The notes under the pieces were generated by a model that saw nothing but the letters and a program-made list of their open reading frames with translations, was not told the origin of the DNA and searched no databases. From Cohnella fermenti (GTDB lineage Bacteria; Bacillota; Bacilli; Paenibacillales; Paenibacillaceae): a stretch of DNA of 64,000 nt. A program made the translations under genes and the position numbers. Shown here piece after piece: positions 39,486 through 47,911 of this stretch. The stretch covers positions 1-64,000 of the forward strand of contig NZ_SSOB01000010.1 of assembly GCF_004801405.1 (NCBI RefSeq), read 5' to 3'. Positions within the stretch are counted from its first letter, which is position 1. Each line of letters opens with the position of its first letter.

Positions 39486-39764
39486 ATGAACGACACGTTC
39501 AAAGCGTTGGCCGATCCGACCCGGCGCCAGATTATCCAACTGCTGAAGGAACGGGATCTGACCGCCGGGGAGATCGCCGATCGGTTCTCGATCTCCAAGC
39601 CGAGCATCTCCCACCACTTGAGCACCCTGAAGAATGCGGGGCTGATCGATGACACGAGGCAAGGCCAGAACATTATTTATTCCCTGAATATGACCGTCAT
39701 CCAGGAGACGCTGGGCTGGTTTCTCGGGATGATGGGAACCAAAGGAGACGATTCGCGTGTATGA
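39486..39764 (+). CDS. sdpR: ArsR-family autorepressor SdpR
   Basis: The 92-residue winged-helix protein matches the SdpR subgroup: NDTFKALADPTRRQIIQLLKERDLTAGEIADRF, the recognition helix SISKPSISHHLSTLKNAGLI and the wing DDTRQGQNIIYSLN. No metal-binding ELCVC motif is present, as expected for SdpR. ATG at 39486 follows AGAGG; an earlier in-frame ATG at 39468 lies against the operator and lacks a site. In Bacillus SdpR represses sdpRI until the membrane protein SdpI sequesters it. Its stop overlaps the sdpI start by 8 bp. Confidence 0.88.
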   Translation: MNDTFKALADPTRRQIIQLLKERDLTAGEIADRFSISKPSISHHLSTLKNAGLIDDTRQGQNIIYSLNMTVIQETLGWFLGMMGTKGDDSRV

Positions 39765-40446
39765 TCAACAAGCCCCTCGGCCGGACACGCCGCGCTGGAC
39801 TCGCAACGACACCTGGCTGCTTCTCGCCAACGCTATTCTCTGCGCCGCGATGTACCTGATATTCGACGCCAAGCTGCCGAGCGAGGTCGCCGCACATTAC
39901 AATGTCGCCGGCGAAGTCGACCGAATGATGGCGAAGCGGGACTTCTGGCTGACGTACGGAGCGACCGCCATCCTGTTGCCGGCGTTGATGACCGTGCTGC
40001 GCCGCATCGATCCCCGGAGGAGCAACTATTCGCGATTCCAAGGGTACTTCTCCCTTATTCGTTGGGGACTCAGCTTGTTTATCCATGTGATTTTTGTGCT
40101 GATGATTGCCGACCAGTTGGGTTATTCCCTCCCGATTCCGAAGCTTATTATCGGAGCGGTCGGAGTGCTGTGGATGGTGCTCGGCAACCGGATGAGCCAG
40201 GTGAAGAGCAACTTCTTCGTCGGAATTCGGACGCCTTGGGCGCTCAGCGACGAGACGAACTGGAACCGCACTCATCGCCTGGCCGCCAAGCTGTGGGTCG
40301 TCGCCGGTCTGCTCATGTTCGCCGCCGCCTGGGTCGTGCCCAATGCATGGCTTGCGGTTGTCGTGCTTGTCGCCGCCCTCGGAAGCGCGCTCGTGCCGGC
40401 CGCATACTCTTATGTGCTGTACGCCAGAGGACCCCGGGCGAATTAA
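39757..40446 (+). CDS. sdpI: SdpI family immunity/signal protein
   Basis: The 229-residue protein has the SdpI architecture: a DUF1648 N-terminal region with PSEVAAHYNVAGEVDRMMAKRDFWL, about six membrane helices, and the SdpI core LGNRMSQVKSNFFVGIRTPWALSDETNWNRTHRLAAKLW. In B. subtilis SdpI gives immunity to the SDP cannibalism toxin and binds SdpR. The start is GTG at 39757 with AAAGGAG 9 nt upstream, inside the end of sdpR. No sdpABC toxin genes are in the window, so this may be an orphan immunity/sensing pair. It converges with ykkD, 5 bp apart. Confidence 0.88.
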   Translation: MYDQQAPRPDTPRWTRNDTWLLLANAILCAAMYLIFDAKLPSEVAAHYNVAGEVDRMMAKRDFWLTYGATAILLPALMTVLRRIDPRRSNYSRFQGYFSLIRWGLSLFIHVIFVLMIADQLGYSLPIPKLIIGAVGVLWMVLGNRMSQVKSNFFVGIRTPWALSDETNWNRTHRLAAKLWVVAGLLMFAAAWVVPNAWLAVVVLVAALGSALVPAAYSYVLYARGPRAN

Positions 40447-40451
40447 GCGGG

Positions 40452-40766
40452 CTATTCTACGAGCTTAAGCCCGATGGCGGCGGCAACGACCAACGCCAGG
40501 AACAAGATTCTGCGACCGTTGCGCGACTCTCCGAAGAAGATCATTCCGAGCAGAGTCGCGCCGATGGTGCCGATTCCCGTCCAGATCGCGTACGCGGTGC
40601 CCATGGAGAGCGACTGCAAGGACGCCGTCAGGAGCGCGAAGCTGGAGAGGAATCCCGCGAGCAGCAGCGCAAGCGAGCTTGCCTGCCGCTTCTGATTCCA
40701 CCGGTTCAATCCGATCACGCCGACGACCTCTCCAAGTCCCGCCAGAACGAGCATGATCCATGCCAT
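40452..40766 (-). CDS. ykkD: SMR-family exporter subunit YkkD
   Basis: The 104-residue, four-helix small multidrug resistance protein matches YkkD of B. subtilis closely: AGLGEVVGVIGLN with the membrane Glu, FALLTASLQSLSMGTAYAIWTGIGTIGATLLGMIFFGE and the final AIGLKL. It is expected to form a heterodimer with YkkC, the pair exporting guanidinium-type cations. ATG at 40766 has GGGGGG 7 nt upstream; an ATG at 40772 overlaps the ykkC stop but is too close to that site. It is regulated with ykkC by the upstream guanidine riboswitch. Confidence 0.92.
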   Translation of the reverse strand: MAWIMLVLAGLGEVVGVIGLNRWNQKRQASSLALLLAGFLSSFALLTASLQSLSMGTAYAIWTGIGTIGATLLGMIFFGESRNGRRILFLALVVAAAIGLKLVE

Positions 40767-40768
40767 GT

Positions 40769-41113
40769 TCATTCCCCCCTTTCCTTGTCTTCCGCCTCAT
40801 GGCCGGCCGTTAACTTCAATCCTGCTATTCCGACGATCATGAGGAGAACGAGCAGCAGCTTGGCCCAACTGAGCGGTTCAGCGAAGAAAATCGATTCTCC
40901 CAGCACCGTCCCCGCCGCGCCGATTCCCGTGAACACCGCGTACGTCGTTCCGACGGGCAGAACCTTCGACACCGCGATCAGAACCCAGAAACTCGCCACG
41001 ATGACCATCGCCGTCAGCGTCCATGTCCACCAACTGTCGGCATGTTTAAGCCCCGACACCCAGCCCACTTCGCTGAGTCCCGCTGCGATCAACAGCAGCC
41101 AATATCGATTCAT
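40769..41113 (-). CDS. ykkC: SMR-family exporter subunit YkkC
   Basis: A 114-residue four-helix SMR protein very similar to B. subtilis YkkC: AAGLSEVGWVSGLKHADS with the coupling Glu (residue ~15), LPVGTTYAVFTGIGAAGTVLGE, AKLLLVLLMIVGIAGLKL and an acidic-basic tail (GHEAEDKERG). Paired SMR proteins of this type act as heterodimeric proton-coupled exporters. AAGGAGG is 8 nt upstream of the ATG. It is the first gene after the guanidine-I riboswitch, which predicts guanidinium as substrate; its stop overlaps the ykkD start region. Confidence 0.93.
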   Translation of the reverse strand: MNRYWLLLIAAGLSEVGWVSGLKHADSWWTWTLTAMVIVASFWVLIAVSKVLPVGTTYAVFTGIGAAGTVLGESIFFAEPLSWAKLLLVLLMIVGIAGLKLTAGHEAEDKERGE

Positions 41114-41188
41114 GAGTGCAGCCTCCTTCGCTTGATTGGCTTAACATCGAACGAGGTTGGCAACAGCCGGATGACCGTCCGCAACACC

Positions 41189-41372
41189 AAAAAAATCCCG
41201 GGAGCTCTCCCGAGCCAAGCTGTCCGCGCAATCGCGCGCCAGCCGGCATCGAGCTGCTCCCGGGCTTCTATCCCTCCGTGTGCGCATCCCTATCGGGATC
41301 GCGCCTTCCCTCTCGGTCCAGGCCGGCTGCCGCGCAAGGCGGTCGCCGCGGAACCCTAGGGAAGCTTCCGAT
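41189..41372 (-). ncRNA. Guanidine-I (ykkC) riboswitch with expression-platform terminator
   Basis: The minus strand carries the conserved ykkC-class elements in order: CTAGGGTTCCG (41349-41359), GGACCGAGAGGG (near 41310), ACACGG and GGGATAGAAGCCCGGGAG (41257-41281), then a terminator CTCGGGAG-AG-CTCCCGGG followed by TTTTTTT (41189-41217). The CCCGGGAG of the aptamer can pair with the CTCCCGGG of the terminator, fitting the known switch: guanidinium stabilises the aptamer and allows transcription of ykkC-ykkD. The family assignment rests on motif recognition, not on a covariance search. Confidence 0.93.
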
Positions 41373-41380
41373 GTCGTTCC

Positions 41381-41409
41381 ATCCTATCAAGCTTGAATTA
41401 CTCTGTCAA
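41381..41409 (-). promoter_or_regulatory. Promoter of the guanidine riboswitch operon
   Basis: Perfect TTGACA (41404-41409), 17 nt spacer, TAGGAT (41381-41386) on the minus strand. The -35 sits in a perfect inverted repeat CTGTCAAC / GTTGACAG (41403-41410 and 41420-41427). Confidence 0.78.
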
Positions 41410-41640
41410 CCAGTTGCCTGTTGACAGTTGTTGCGGCTGTCTTATCACCCCCGCTTATGCAAGATGCTGGGTTGCACCCGTCGAGCGGACGACCGTCGAA
41501 CGCCCCCCTGTTCGACGTCCCGACTCGCGCAACCGCCAATAGACGAGCAGTATCGCCAATTTACATCATAATGTTTGTCTGTCGGCATCGGTAGTGATCG
41601 CTGTCATCAGTTTTGTCATATGACATTTATACATATAATA

Positions 41641-41677
41641 GTAAAAAGACATTTCCGTTTAAATCAGGAAATGTCTT
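41641..41677 (-). terminator. Terminator of the ftsE...minJ operon
   Basis: Minus strand AAGACATTTCC-tgatttaaac-GGAAATGTCTT followed by TTTAC; perfect 11-bp stem, 12 nt after the minJ stop. 41428-41640 holds no gene; only a 12-bp palindrome TGTCATATGACA (41614-41625). Confidence 0.85.
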
Positions 41678-41689
41678 GATCGATCTTGC

Positions 41690-43180
41690 TTATTTGCTCC
41701 TGGCTCTGCGCGGAGGCAGCGCGTTCGGATCGCTCTTCGTCTCCGGCGAAGCGGCTGGAGCGGTCGCAGGTCCCGCGGGTCCGGTTGCCGGGACGGTTGA
41801 GGAAGCCGCGGAGGCGGAATCGCCCGCAGCCTCCGCATTCCTCGCAGCCTCGCCTGCCGCCAGCTCTCCGCTTGCCCCGTTCGCCTCTTCCGCAGCCTTC
41901 GCGGCGAGCGCGCCCCTGCGGCTTGGCCGCCTCTTGGCTCCGGCCCGCTGCAAGCCCTGCCAGATCGAGCCGGAACGCGGCGCGGCGACCCAATCGGCGT
42001 CCTCATCCGGCGCAAGAATCAGACCGAGCTGATGCGGCTCGCCCGCATAGCGCGCCCGCTGCGCGAACCGGACTTCGCCGTCGCGGTTCGCGATCTCAAG
42101 CTTGTAATAAGCCGCTTGAAGCTGCAGCGCTTCATGCAGTTGCTCCTTGTTCCCGATCTTCTGCCCGTTCGCCTTCATGATCTTCTCGCCCGGCAGGAAG
42201 CCGAGCTCCGCCGCCGGGGTGCCCGGAAGCACGGCAAGCACCGTCACGCCCCGGCCGTTCTGGGCGAACAGCGGTTCCCTTCCCGCTTCTCCCGACCGTC
42301 CCCAGAGCAGAAGCCCCTCGTGCAACGCGAATGCGGCGATCGCCGCAACAATCGCAAGCGGCTGCCAGTACCAGGCTCCCGCAGCAAGTCCGGCGATTAC
42401 GACGCCGTACACAATAAGCCCCCAGCCGAGCTCGCGAGCCTTGATCTCCGGCCACTTCGTCGTTGTCCGATCCGTGAAGCCGATGAGCACGGGAAAGCCG
42501 AGCAGCGCCCAGCTCGCGACGGAGCCGTCCAAGTCGGACAAGGGCGTCCACGGCAGGGAGAAGCCGCCAGCCGTCCCCGTCGCGGGGACGAGCCACAGCA
42601 GCGGAACCGGCCACAGGCCCGACAGGGCGAACGCTCCGACCGGCTTGCCGCGCTTCCCCTCCAGGAACAGAGGCACCGCGAACCGGGAGCCCTGCCAACG
42701 CACGAGCAGCCCTTCCCCGATATGGAGCAAGCCCGCCAGCACGAGAAGGGCCGGGACGTCGATCCCGAGCAACGCCTTCGCCGCCGCGCCGTCCGCAGCG
42801 CTCACTCCGCTCCACTCCAGAATCTGCTGCACAACGCCGAGCGCACCGGCGCCGTAAGCGATGCACACATAGCGCAGCCGAAGCAGCGCCAGCACGGGAA
42901 GCGCGATCCAGAGGCAGACAAGCGTCGCCTCGTCCAGCCGGCCGCCCGTCCCCAAGCTGAGAACGGACAGCACAACTCCCGCTCCTATGCCCGCGAGCGT
43001 GCGATAGAAGGCGACGGTCAGCGAGCTGTACAGCCTGACGTGGAACATGGCGCGCTGAAGCACGACTTCCTGCTTCGCATGCCACCAAGCCAGCAGAACG
43101 GCCAAATATAGAAAGGGAGAGGCAAGCAACGCCGCCAGAGCTTGACCCGCTTCCCCCAACACATCCATAAGAGAGTTCAC
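41690..43180 (-). CDS. minJ: PDZ-domain membrane protein, MinJ-like
   Basis: A 496-residue protein with about eight to ten membrane helices in the first ~310 residues, a PDZ domain (~315-400: VTVLAVLPGTPAAELGFLPGEKIMKANGQKI) and a long Ala/Gly/Ser-rich C-terminal tail. This layout, and the position after ctpB and ftsEX, match MinJ of B. subtilis, the topological factor bridging DivIVA and MinD at cell poles and septa. Sequence similarity alone is modest, so the symbol rests partly on context. The GTG at 43180 follows GGGGG at 7 nt. The 100-residue Ala-rich tail is longer than I would expect. Confidence 0.78.
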   Translation of the reverse strand: MNSLMDVLGEAGQALAALLASPFLYLAVLLAWWHAKQEVVLQRAMFHVRLYSSLTVAFYRTLAGIGAGVVLSVLSLGTGGRLDEATLVCLWIALPVLALLRLRYVCIAYGAGALGVVQQILEWSGVSAADGAAAKALLGIDVPALLVLAGLLHIGEGLLVRWQGSRFAVPLFLEGKRGKPVGAFALSGLWPVPLLWLVPATGTAGGFSLPWTPLSDLDGSVASWALLGFPVLIGFTDRTTTKWPEIKARELGWGLIVYGVVIAGLAAGAWYWQPLAIVAAIAAFALHEGLLLWGRSGEAGREPLFAQNGRGVTVLAVLPGTPAAELGFLPGEKIMKANGQKIGNKEQLHEALQLQAAYYKLEIANRDGEVRFAQRARYAGEPHQLGLILAPDEDADWVAAPRSGSIWQGLQRAGAKRRPSRRGALAAKAAEEANGASGELAAGEAARNAEAAGDSASAASSTVPATGPAGPATAPAASPETKSDPNALPPRRARSK

Positions 43181-43242
43181 TTCTCATCCCCCTTTACGCC
43201 GCTCTACCACTTCGACAAGAGGGCCGCGAATTCCTTCCGCCT

Positions 43243-44733
43243 CTATCCGCGGATCTCCTCCAACGCGCGAGCGCGCGCCGCCTGCCAGCCCGGATCGTTC
43301 TCCAGCTTCTGCATCCGCAAGCTCAGCGTGTCCTCGAGCTTGTCGGCCGTGGCGGCATCGACGATGCCCGTCTCGGGCAGCTTGGCGTCCTTCTGGAACG
43401 CCAGCACCGCCTGCTCCGTCGATTCGCTGTAGTACCCGTCCTTGCGGCCGGGCTCGTAGCCCGCTCCTTCCAGCATGATCTGCAGGCTGCGCACGTCCTC
43501 CCCGGTCTCGTCCCGCTTCAGGTCGTGGTCTCTGGACAGCACCGATACCGAATAATAGTCCGGCATCTCGACCTCGATGTCGGGTTCGATTCCCTTCCCG
43601 TTCAGCCAGGTCCCGTCGGGCAGCAGCCACTTGGAGACGGTCAGCTTGAGCAGACTTCCGTCGCCGAGCTCGTTCTCGTAGCTGATCTGGACGGTGCCCT
43701 TGCCGTAGCTTTGGCTTCCGACCAGCACCGCTCCGGCCGATTGCTTAAGCGCTCCCGCGAGAATCTCCGAGGCGCTGGCACTCCCGCCGTTCATAAGAAC
43801 GATCAACGGATACTGTCCGCGGCTTGCCGAATCGCTCGCTCCCTCCGACACAATCTTGTTCTGACGGCCGAGGCTGTCTTCCTCGATCACGATTGTCCTC
43901 CCCTCCGGAACGAACAGCTTCGCGATGTCCTCGACCGCGGTCAGCACGCCGCCCGGGTTGTCCCGCACATCGATCACGAGCGCCCGGAAGCCGGTATTCT
44001 CCAGCGCTTGAAGCTCCGCCTCGACCAGCTTCGGCGTATCGAAGGTGAACTGGCTGATCCACAGGTAAGCGATCCCGTCCGCTCCAACCTCGCTGCCGAC
44101 CGTCTCCTCCACGATCCGATCCCGGACAAGCTCCAGCTCGAGCAACTCGTCGACCCCGATTCTTTTCACCGTGAGCTTCGCCTTGGTTCCCTTCGGCCCT
44201 CGAATCTTGGCGATCGTCTCGCTCAGCGACAGCGACTCCAGGCTCTCCCCGTTCACGGACAAGAGAATATCCCCGACCCGCAGGCCGGCTCTCTCGGCGG
44301 GCATGCCCTTGATCACCTTCTCGATCACGACGGCCCCCTCGATCAGGTCCAGCCTCGCTCCGATTCCCGTAAACGTCCCCTGCACCGAATCGGTGAACTT
44401 GGAGGCGTCCGCCGCGGAATAATAAGCCGAATACGGATCGCCCAGCGAGGAGACCATCCCCGAGACGGCTCCGTCGAGCAGCTTCTCCCTGTCGATCGGG
44501 AGCAGGTACTTCTCCTTGATAAGCTCGAACGCTTCGTTCAGCTTCTTCAGCTCCGCGCGATTCCAGCCTTCGTCCTCCGACGCGGCGGACCCCTTGGACG
44601 AACCCGAAGAGAAGCCCGCGCCGAAGCTCCAATTCGTATTCCCCGATAAGCCGATCGCCCCGATTGTCGCAATGACAGTCGCAAGCGCGGTCAGAAGGAT
44701 AATTGCCAGCACCGTCCGTCCGCGGAACATCAT
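43243..44733 (-). CDS. ctpB: S41 carboxyl-terminal processing protease, CtpB-like
   Basis: The 496-residue protease has an N-terminal signal anchor (residues ~6-30), a PDZ domain (~100-190, GIGARLDLIEGAVVIEKVIKGMPAERAGLRVGDILLSVNG), the S41 catalytic core with Ser in MNGGSASASEILAGAL and Lys in GSQSYGKGTVQ, and a C-terminal peptidoglycan-binding domain (DVRSLQIMLEGAGYEPG...AVLAFQK). CtpB proteases cleave exported regulators; in Bacillus CtpB triggers sigma-K activation in sporulation. ATG at 44733 follows GGGGTGAG. It lies between the EnvC-like gene and minJ in one direction, though a terminator separates it from the former. Confidence 0.92.
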   Translation of the reverse strand: MMFRGRTVLAIILLTALATVIATIGAIGLSGNTNWSFGAGFSSGSSKGSAASEDEGWNRAELKKLNEAFELIKEKYLLPIDREKLLDGAVSGMVSSLGDPYSAYYSAADASKFTDSVQGTFTGIGARLDLIEGAVVIEKVIKGMPAERAGLRVGDILLSVNGESLESLSLSETIAKIRGPKGTKAKLTVKRIGVDELLELELVRDRIVEETVGSEVGADGIAYLWISQFTFDTPKLVEAELQALENTGFRALVIDVRDNPGGVLTAVEDIAKLFVPEGRTIVIEEDSLGRQNKIVSEGASDSASRGQYPLIVLMNGGSASASEILAGALKQSAGAVLVGSQSYGKGTVQISYENELGDGSLLKLTVSKWLLPDGTWLNGKGIEPDIEVEMPDYYSVSVLSRDHDLKRDETGEDVRSLQIMLEGAGYEPGRKDGYYSESTEQAVLAFQKDAKLPETGIVDAATADKLEDTLSLRMQKLENDPGWQAARARALEEIRG

Positions 44734-44774
44734 GAAGACTCACCCCAATTGCAATGGATGGTAGACCTGTGGGA

Positions 44775-44824
44775 AAGGCAAAGCAGCCGCCTCCCCCGCT
44801 TGCGCGGGAGATGAGAGCGGCTGC
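44775..44824 (-). terminator. Terminator after the ftsE-ftsX-M23 genes
   Basis: Minus strand GCAGCCGC...CCCGC-gcaa-GCGGG...GGCGGCTGC followed by TTTGCCTTT, 50 nt after the M23 stop. Confidence 0.7.
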
Positions 44825-44873
44825 CCCGAGAAGCGGCGCCTCCGCCGTCCTTATGGCGACGAAGAGCCTCGTC

Positions 44874-46052
44874 TTACTTCAAATAAGGAGCCGGGTCGAC
44901 CGGTTCTCCGTTCTTCCGCACTTCGAAGTGGAGGTGGTATCCCGTCGCGGTGCCCGTCATGCCGACGAGGCCGATCTTGTCCCCGCGCTTGACCTCCTCG
45001 CCCTTCTTGACGAGAATGCCTCCCGAGAGAAGGTGGCCGTACAGCGTCCACAGCCCGCCGCCGTGGTTGATGATGATCGTGTTGCCGTAGCCGCTCCACG
45101 ACTGGGCGACGATGACGACTCCCGATTCGGCGGCATAGACCGGCGTTCCCTTCGGAACGGCCATGTCGATGCCCGTGTGCAGCTTGTTCTTCTCGCCGGA
45201 TACCGGGTGGGTCCGATAGCCGAACGGCGAAGAGATTCGATAGGAGGCGCGCAGCGGAACGCCCAGCTTGCCGCCCTTGTAGTAGTTCTTGATCTGGTTC
45301 TTCTTCTCGAGCAGCTTGGAGTACTCCTTGCCGAAGTCCATCAGCGCCTTCTCCGCTTCCTCGCTGATGTCCTCGGTCTCCTCGATCTGCTTGTCCAACT
45401 GGGAGATAAGCACCTCCTTGGACTGCTCCTTGATCTCCAGACTCTGCTTGCGCTCGGTCATCTCCTGGTACAGCGTCTGGACGGCAGCCAGATCGCTCTC
45501 CACCTGCGCCTTCTTGTCCTCGACGAGCGCCTTGTATTCCTCGGTCTGCACAAGCACCTGCTTGTCCTGATTCATGATCGACTTCAGCGCATCGAATCGG
45601 GTCAGGAAGTCGCTGAAGCTCGTCGAGCTGAGCAGCACTTCCAGATAGGAGACGGACCCGTTCGTATACATGAGCCGAATCCGGTTCTGGAGCAGCTCGT
45701 CGCGGTTCTGCCGCTCGGCTTCGGCCTTCTCCAGCTCCTCCGTCGTCTGAAGCAGCTTCTCCTCCGCGGCGTCGATCTGCGTCTGCGTCTTCTCGATCTC
45801 CGCTCCGGCTTGCTCGATCTCGGCGAGGAGGGCGTTGATGTCCTCCTTCGTCGCGTTCTTCTTGGCCGCCAGCTCCTGGGCCTCTTGCTCGGCTTTCTTC
45901 TTATCCTGGGTCGCCTGGTTCATCTGATCCTGGAGCTTCTTGATCTCCTTCTCGATCTTCTGAAGCTCGGTCTCCGCATGGCTCTCGTAAGGCTGCGTCA
46001 GCATAACAAAGGCGAACATCATGGCGAGCACCGCCAGCAGCTTGCGCTTCAC
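44874..46052 (-). CDS. EnvC-like murein hydrolase activator / M23 endopeptidase
   Basis: A 392-residue secreted protein: signal peptide (cleaved near SHA-ETE, residue 26), two long coiled coils (~27-130 and ~170-260; EIEKTQTQIDAAEEKLLQTTEELEKA), and a C-terminal LytM/M23 domain with intact zinc ligands (HTGID and GYHLHFEV, plus the ISSPFGYRTHP entry). EnvC-type proteins bind the outer loop of FtsX and are switched by FtsEX to open septal peptidoglycan. It sits 15 bp after ftsX. Because the zinc site is complete, it may itself be the hydrolase rather than only an activator. GTG start with AAGGA. Confidence 0.92.
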   Translation of the reverse strand: MKRKLLAVLAMMFAFVMLTQPYESHAETELQKIEKEIKKLQDQMNQATQDKKKAEQEAQELAAKKNATKEDINALLAEIEQAGAEIEKTQTQIDAAEEKLLQTTEELEKAEAERQNRDELLQNRIRLMYTNGSVSYLEVLLSSTSFSDFLTRFDALKSIMNQDKQVLVQTEEYKALVEDKKAQVESDLAAVQTLYQEMTERKQSLEIKEQSKEVLISQLDKQIEETEDISEEAEKALMDFGKEYSKLLEKKNQIKNYYKGGKLGVPLRASYRISSPFGYRTHPVSGEKNKLHTGIDMAVPKGTPVYAAESGVVIVAQSWSGYGNTIIINHGGGLWTLYGHLLSGGILVKKGEEVKRGDKIGLVGMTGTATGYHLHFEVRKNGEPVDPAPYLK

Positions 46053-46067
46053 GTTTCCTTCTCCTCC

Positions 46068-46985
46068 CTATACCTTCAAGTAACGGCGGACGGACACGAC
46101 GCTTCCCCAGATGCCGAGCAGCGTGCCCAGAATGAGCAGCGTTCCGGTAATGGACCAGCCTACTTCTTGAACGGTGGCCAGCTTGATCAGCATCAGCCCC
46201 ATATCATATTGAGCGGTATCGATTAATCTGGCGTATCCGTACATGAGAACGCCGCTTGTGATGGCCGCTCCTCCCAAGCCGATGAGCACCCCTTCGACGA
46301 AGAACGGCCAGCGGATGAAGTTGTTCGTCGCGCCGACCAGCTTCATGATGCCGATCTCGCGGCGCCGGGCCAGAATCGTCATCTTGATCGTCGTCGAGAT
46401 CAGGAACATCGCCATGACCGCGAGGCCCGCGACGATGACGAGGCCGATGTTGCGCACCGCGTTCGTGATGCGGAACAGCTTCTCGACCGTGCCTTGGCCA
46501 TAGTTCACACCCATGATCGGACGATCGGCGTTCGTCTCGTTGATGGCCTGAATCTGCTTGGCGACGTAGGCGACCTTCTGCGGATCGAACACCTCGATAT
46601 CGAAGCCGTCCGGCAGCGGATTGTTCTCGTTCTCATATCCTTGCAGCGCCGTCTTCGCATTCTCGTCCAGGTTCTCCCTTAAGCGTTCGAGCCCTTCCGC
46701 CTTCGAGACGAAGGTCACCTTCTTCACTTCGGGAATGCGCCCGATCGTACGATTGATCTCGTCAATCCTCGCCTGCTCGGTTCCGAGCTGCACGTAGACG
46801 CGGATCTCCACCTGACTCTCGATCTGACTGGCCAGCTTATCGACATTCAGGGCAAGAAGCATGAAGACGCCCAATATAAATAAAGAGACGACAATCGAAC
46901 CAAGCGAGGCGAAGGACATCCAGCCGTTGCGAAGCACGTTCTTGCAGCCTTCCCGCAGATGGCGGAGGAGGGTGCTAAATCTCAT
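46068..46985 (-). CDS. ftsX: Cell division ABC transporter permease FtsX
   Basis: FtsX is the membrane half of the FtsEX complex that couples cytoplasmic ATP hydrolysis to cell-wall hydrolase activity outside. The 305-residue protein has one N-terminal helix (~24-46), a large extracytoplasmic domain (~47-170, QIESQVEIRVYVQLG...GVNYGQGTVEKL), and three more C-terminal helices including the RRREIGIMKLVGATNNFIRWPFFVEG signature. ATG at 46985 lies within the end of ftsE (11-bp overlap), giving coupled translation. Confidence 0.95.
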   Translation of the reverse strand: MRFSTLLRHLREGCKNVLRNGWMSFASLGSIVVSLFILGVFMLLALNVDKLASQIESQVEIRVYVQLGTEQARIDEINRTIGRIPEVKKVTFVSKAEGLERLRENLDENAKTALQGYENENNPLPDGFDIEVFDPQKVAYVAKQIQAINETNADRPIMGVNYGQGTVEKLFRITNAVRNIGLVIVAGLAVMAMFLISTTIKMTILARRREIGIMKLVGATNNFIRWPFFVEGVLIGLGGAAITSGVLMYGYARLIDTAQYDMGLMLIKLATVQEVGWSITGTLLILGTLLGIWGSVVSVRRYLKV

Positions 46986-47661
46986 AGCCGTACTCCCCTC
47001 TCTGCTCGTCCCGCACGATGGCTCCCCGCTCGATTGCGATGACGCGCTTGCGCAAGCTGTTGACGATATCCCTGTTGTGGGTGGCCATGACGATCGTGGT
47101 GCCGCGGAAGTTGATCTCCTCCAGAAGCTTCATGATGCCCCATGAGGTCTCCGGGTCGAGATTGCCGGTCGGCTCGTCCGCGACGATTACGGCCGGGCTG
47201 TTGACGATGGCGCGCGCGATGGCGACGCGCTGCTGCTCCCCGCCGGACAGTTGCGCGGGCAGGCTGTTCGCCTTGTGCTTCAGGCCGACAAGATCGAGCA
47301 CCTCCATCGTGCGGCGGCGAATCGAACGCTTCGACGCTTCGATGACTTCCATCGCGAACGCGATGTTCTCGTAAGCCGTCAGCTTCGGCAGCAGCCGGAA
47401 GTCCTGGAACACGACGCCGATATTGCGGCGAACGTACGGAATCTTGCGCGGTTTAAGCTTGCCTATATTAAACCCGTTGACGGACAACTGTCCCTTCGTG
47501 GGCACTTCCTCCCGATAGATGAGCTTCATGAAGGTGGACTTCCCTGCACCGGAAGGACCGACGATATAAACGAACTCGTTGCGATCGATCACCACGTTGA
47601 TTCCTTGCAACGCGGATGTTCCATCCGGGTAGGTCTTCCAGATGTCGTGCATCTCTATCAC
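46975..47661 (-). CDS. ftsE: Cell division ATP-binding protein FtsE
   Basis: The 228-residue ABC ATPase shows Walker A ([15 protein letters not shown]), Q loop (VFQDFRLLP), signature [16 protein letters not shown], Walker [13 protein letters not shown] and the H-loop ATHN. The [12 protein letters not shown] start and [21 protein letters not shown] are typical of FtsE. Start is GTG at 47661, 7 nt after AGGAAG. It is the first gene of the ftsE-ftsX-M23 unit. Confidence 0.96.
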   Translation of the reverse strand: MIEMHDIWKTYPDGTSALQGINVVIDRNEFVYIVGPSGAGKSTFMKLIYREEVPTKGQLSVNGFNIGKLKPRKIPYVRRNIGVVFQDFRLLPKLTAYENIAFAMEVIEASKRSIRRRTMEVLDLVGLKHKANSLPAQLSGGEQQRVAIARAIVNSPAVIVADEPTGNLDPETSWGIMKLLEEINFRGTTIVMATHNRDIVNSLRKRVIAIERGAIVRDEQRGEYGYEI

Positions 47662-47911
47662 ATGATCACTTCCTGTTTGAATTCAGACTTTAGATACTTC
47701 GACATCATGCGCGAAAATCCTTCCATTGTCGATCTCCCTCGTCGGCAACCCCCGGGCCCGTTCGACCTGGAAGGCTTGTACCGCTTGCGATTGCGGACTT
47801 TTTTAAAAATTTCTCATCTGCACCGACAACAATGGCCTCTGGATAATCGTATATGTGTATGCCAGCATCTTTATGTTCTGGATTCCTGTGGATGAATCGG
47901 AGGGAATGCCC

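Noticed and set aside
41613..41639. Plus-strand promoter TTGTCA/TATAAT within a palindrome
   Set aside because: Spacer is only 15 nt and it would read antisense into minJ; the TGTCATATGACA palindrome is noted but unexplained.
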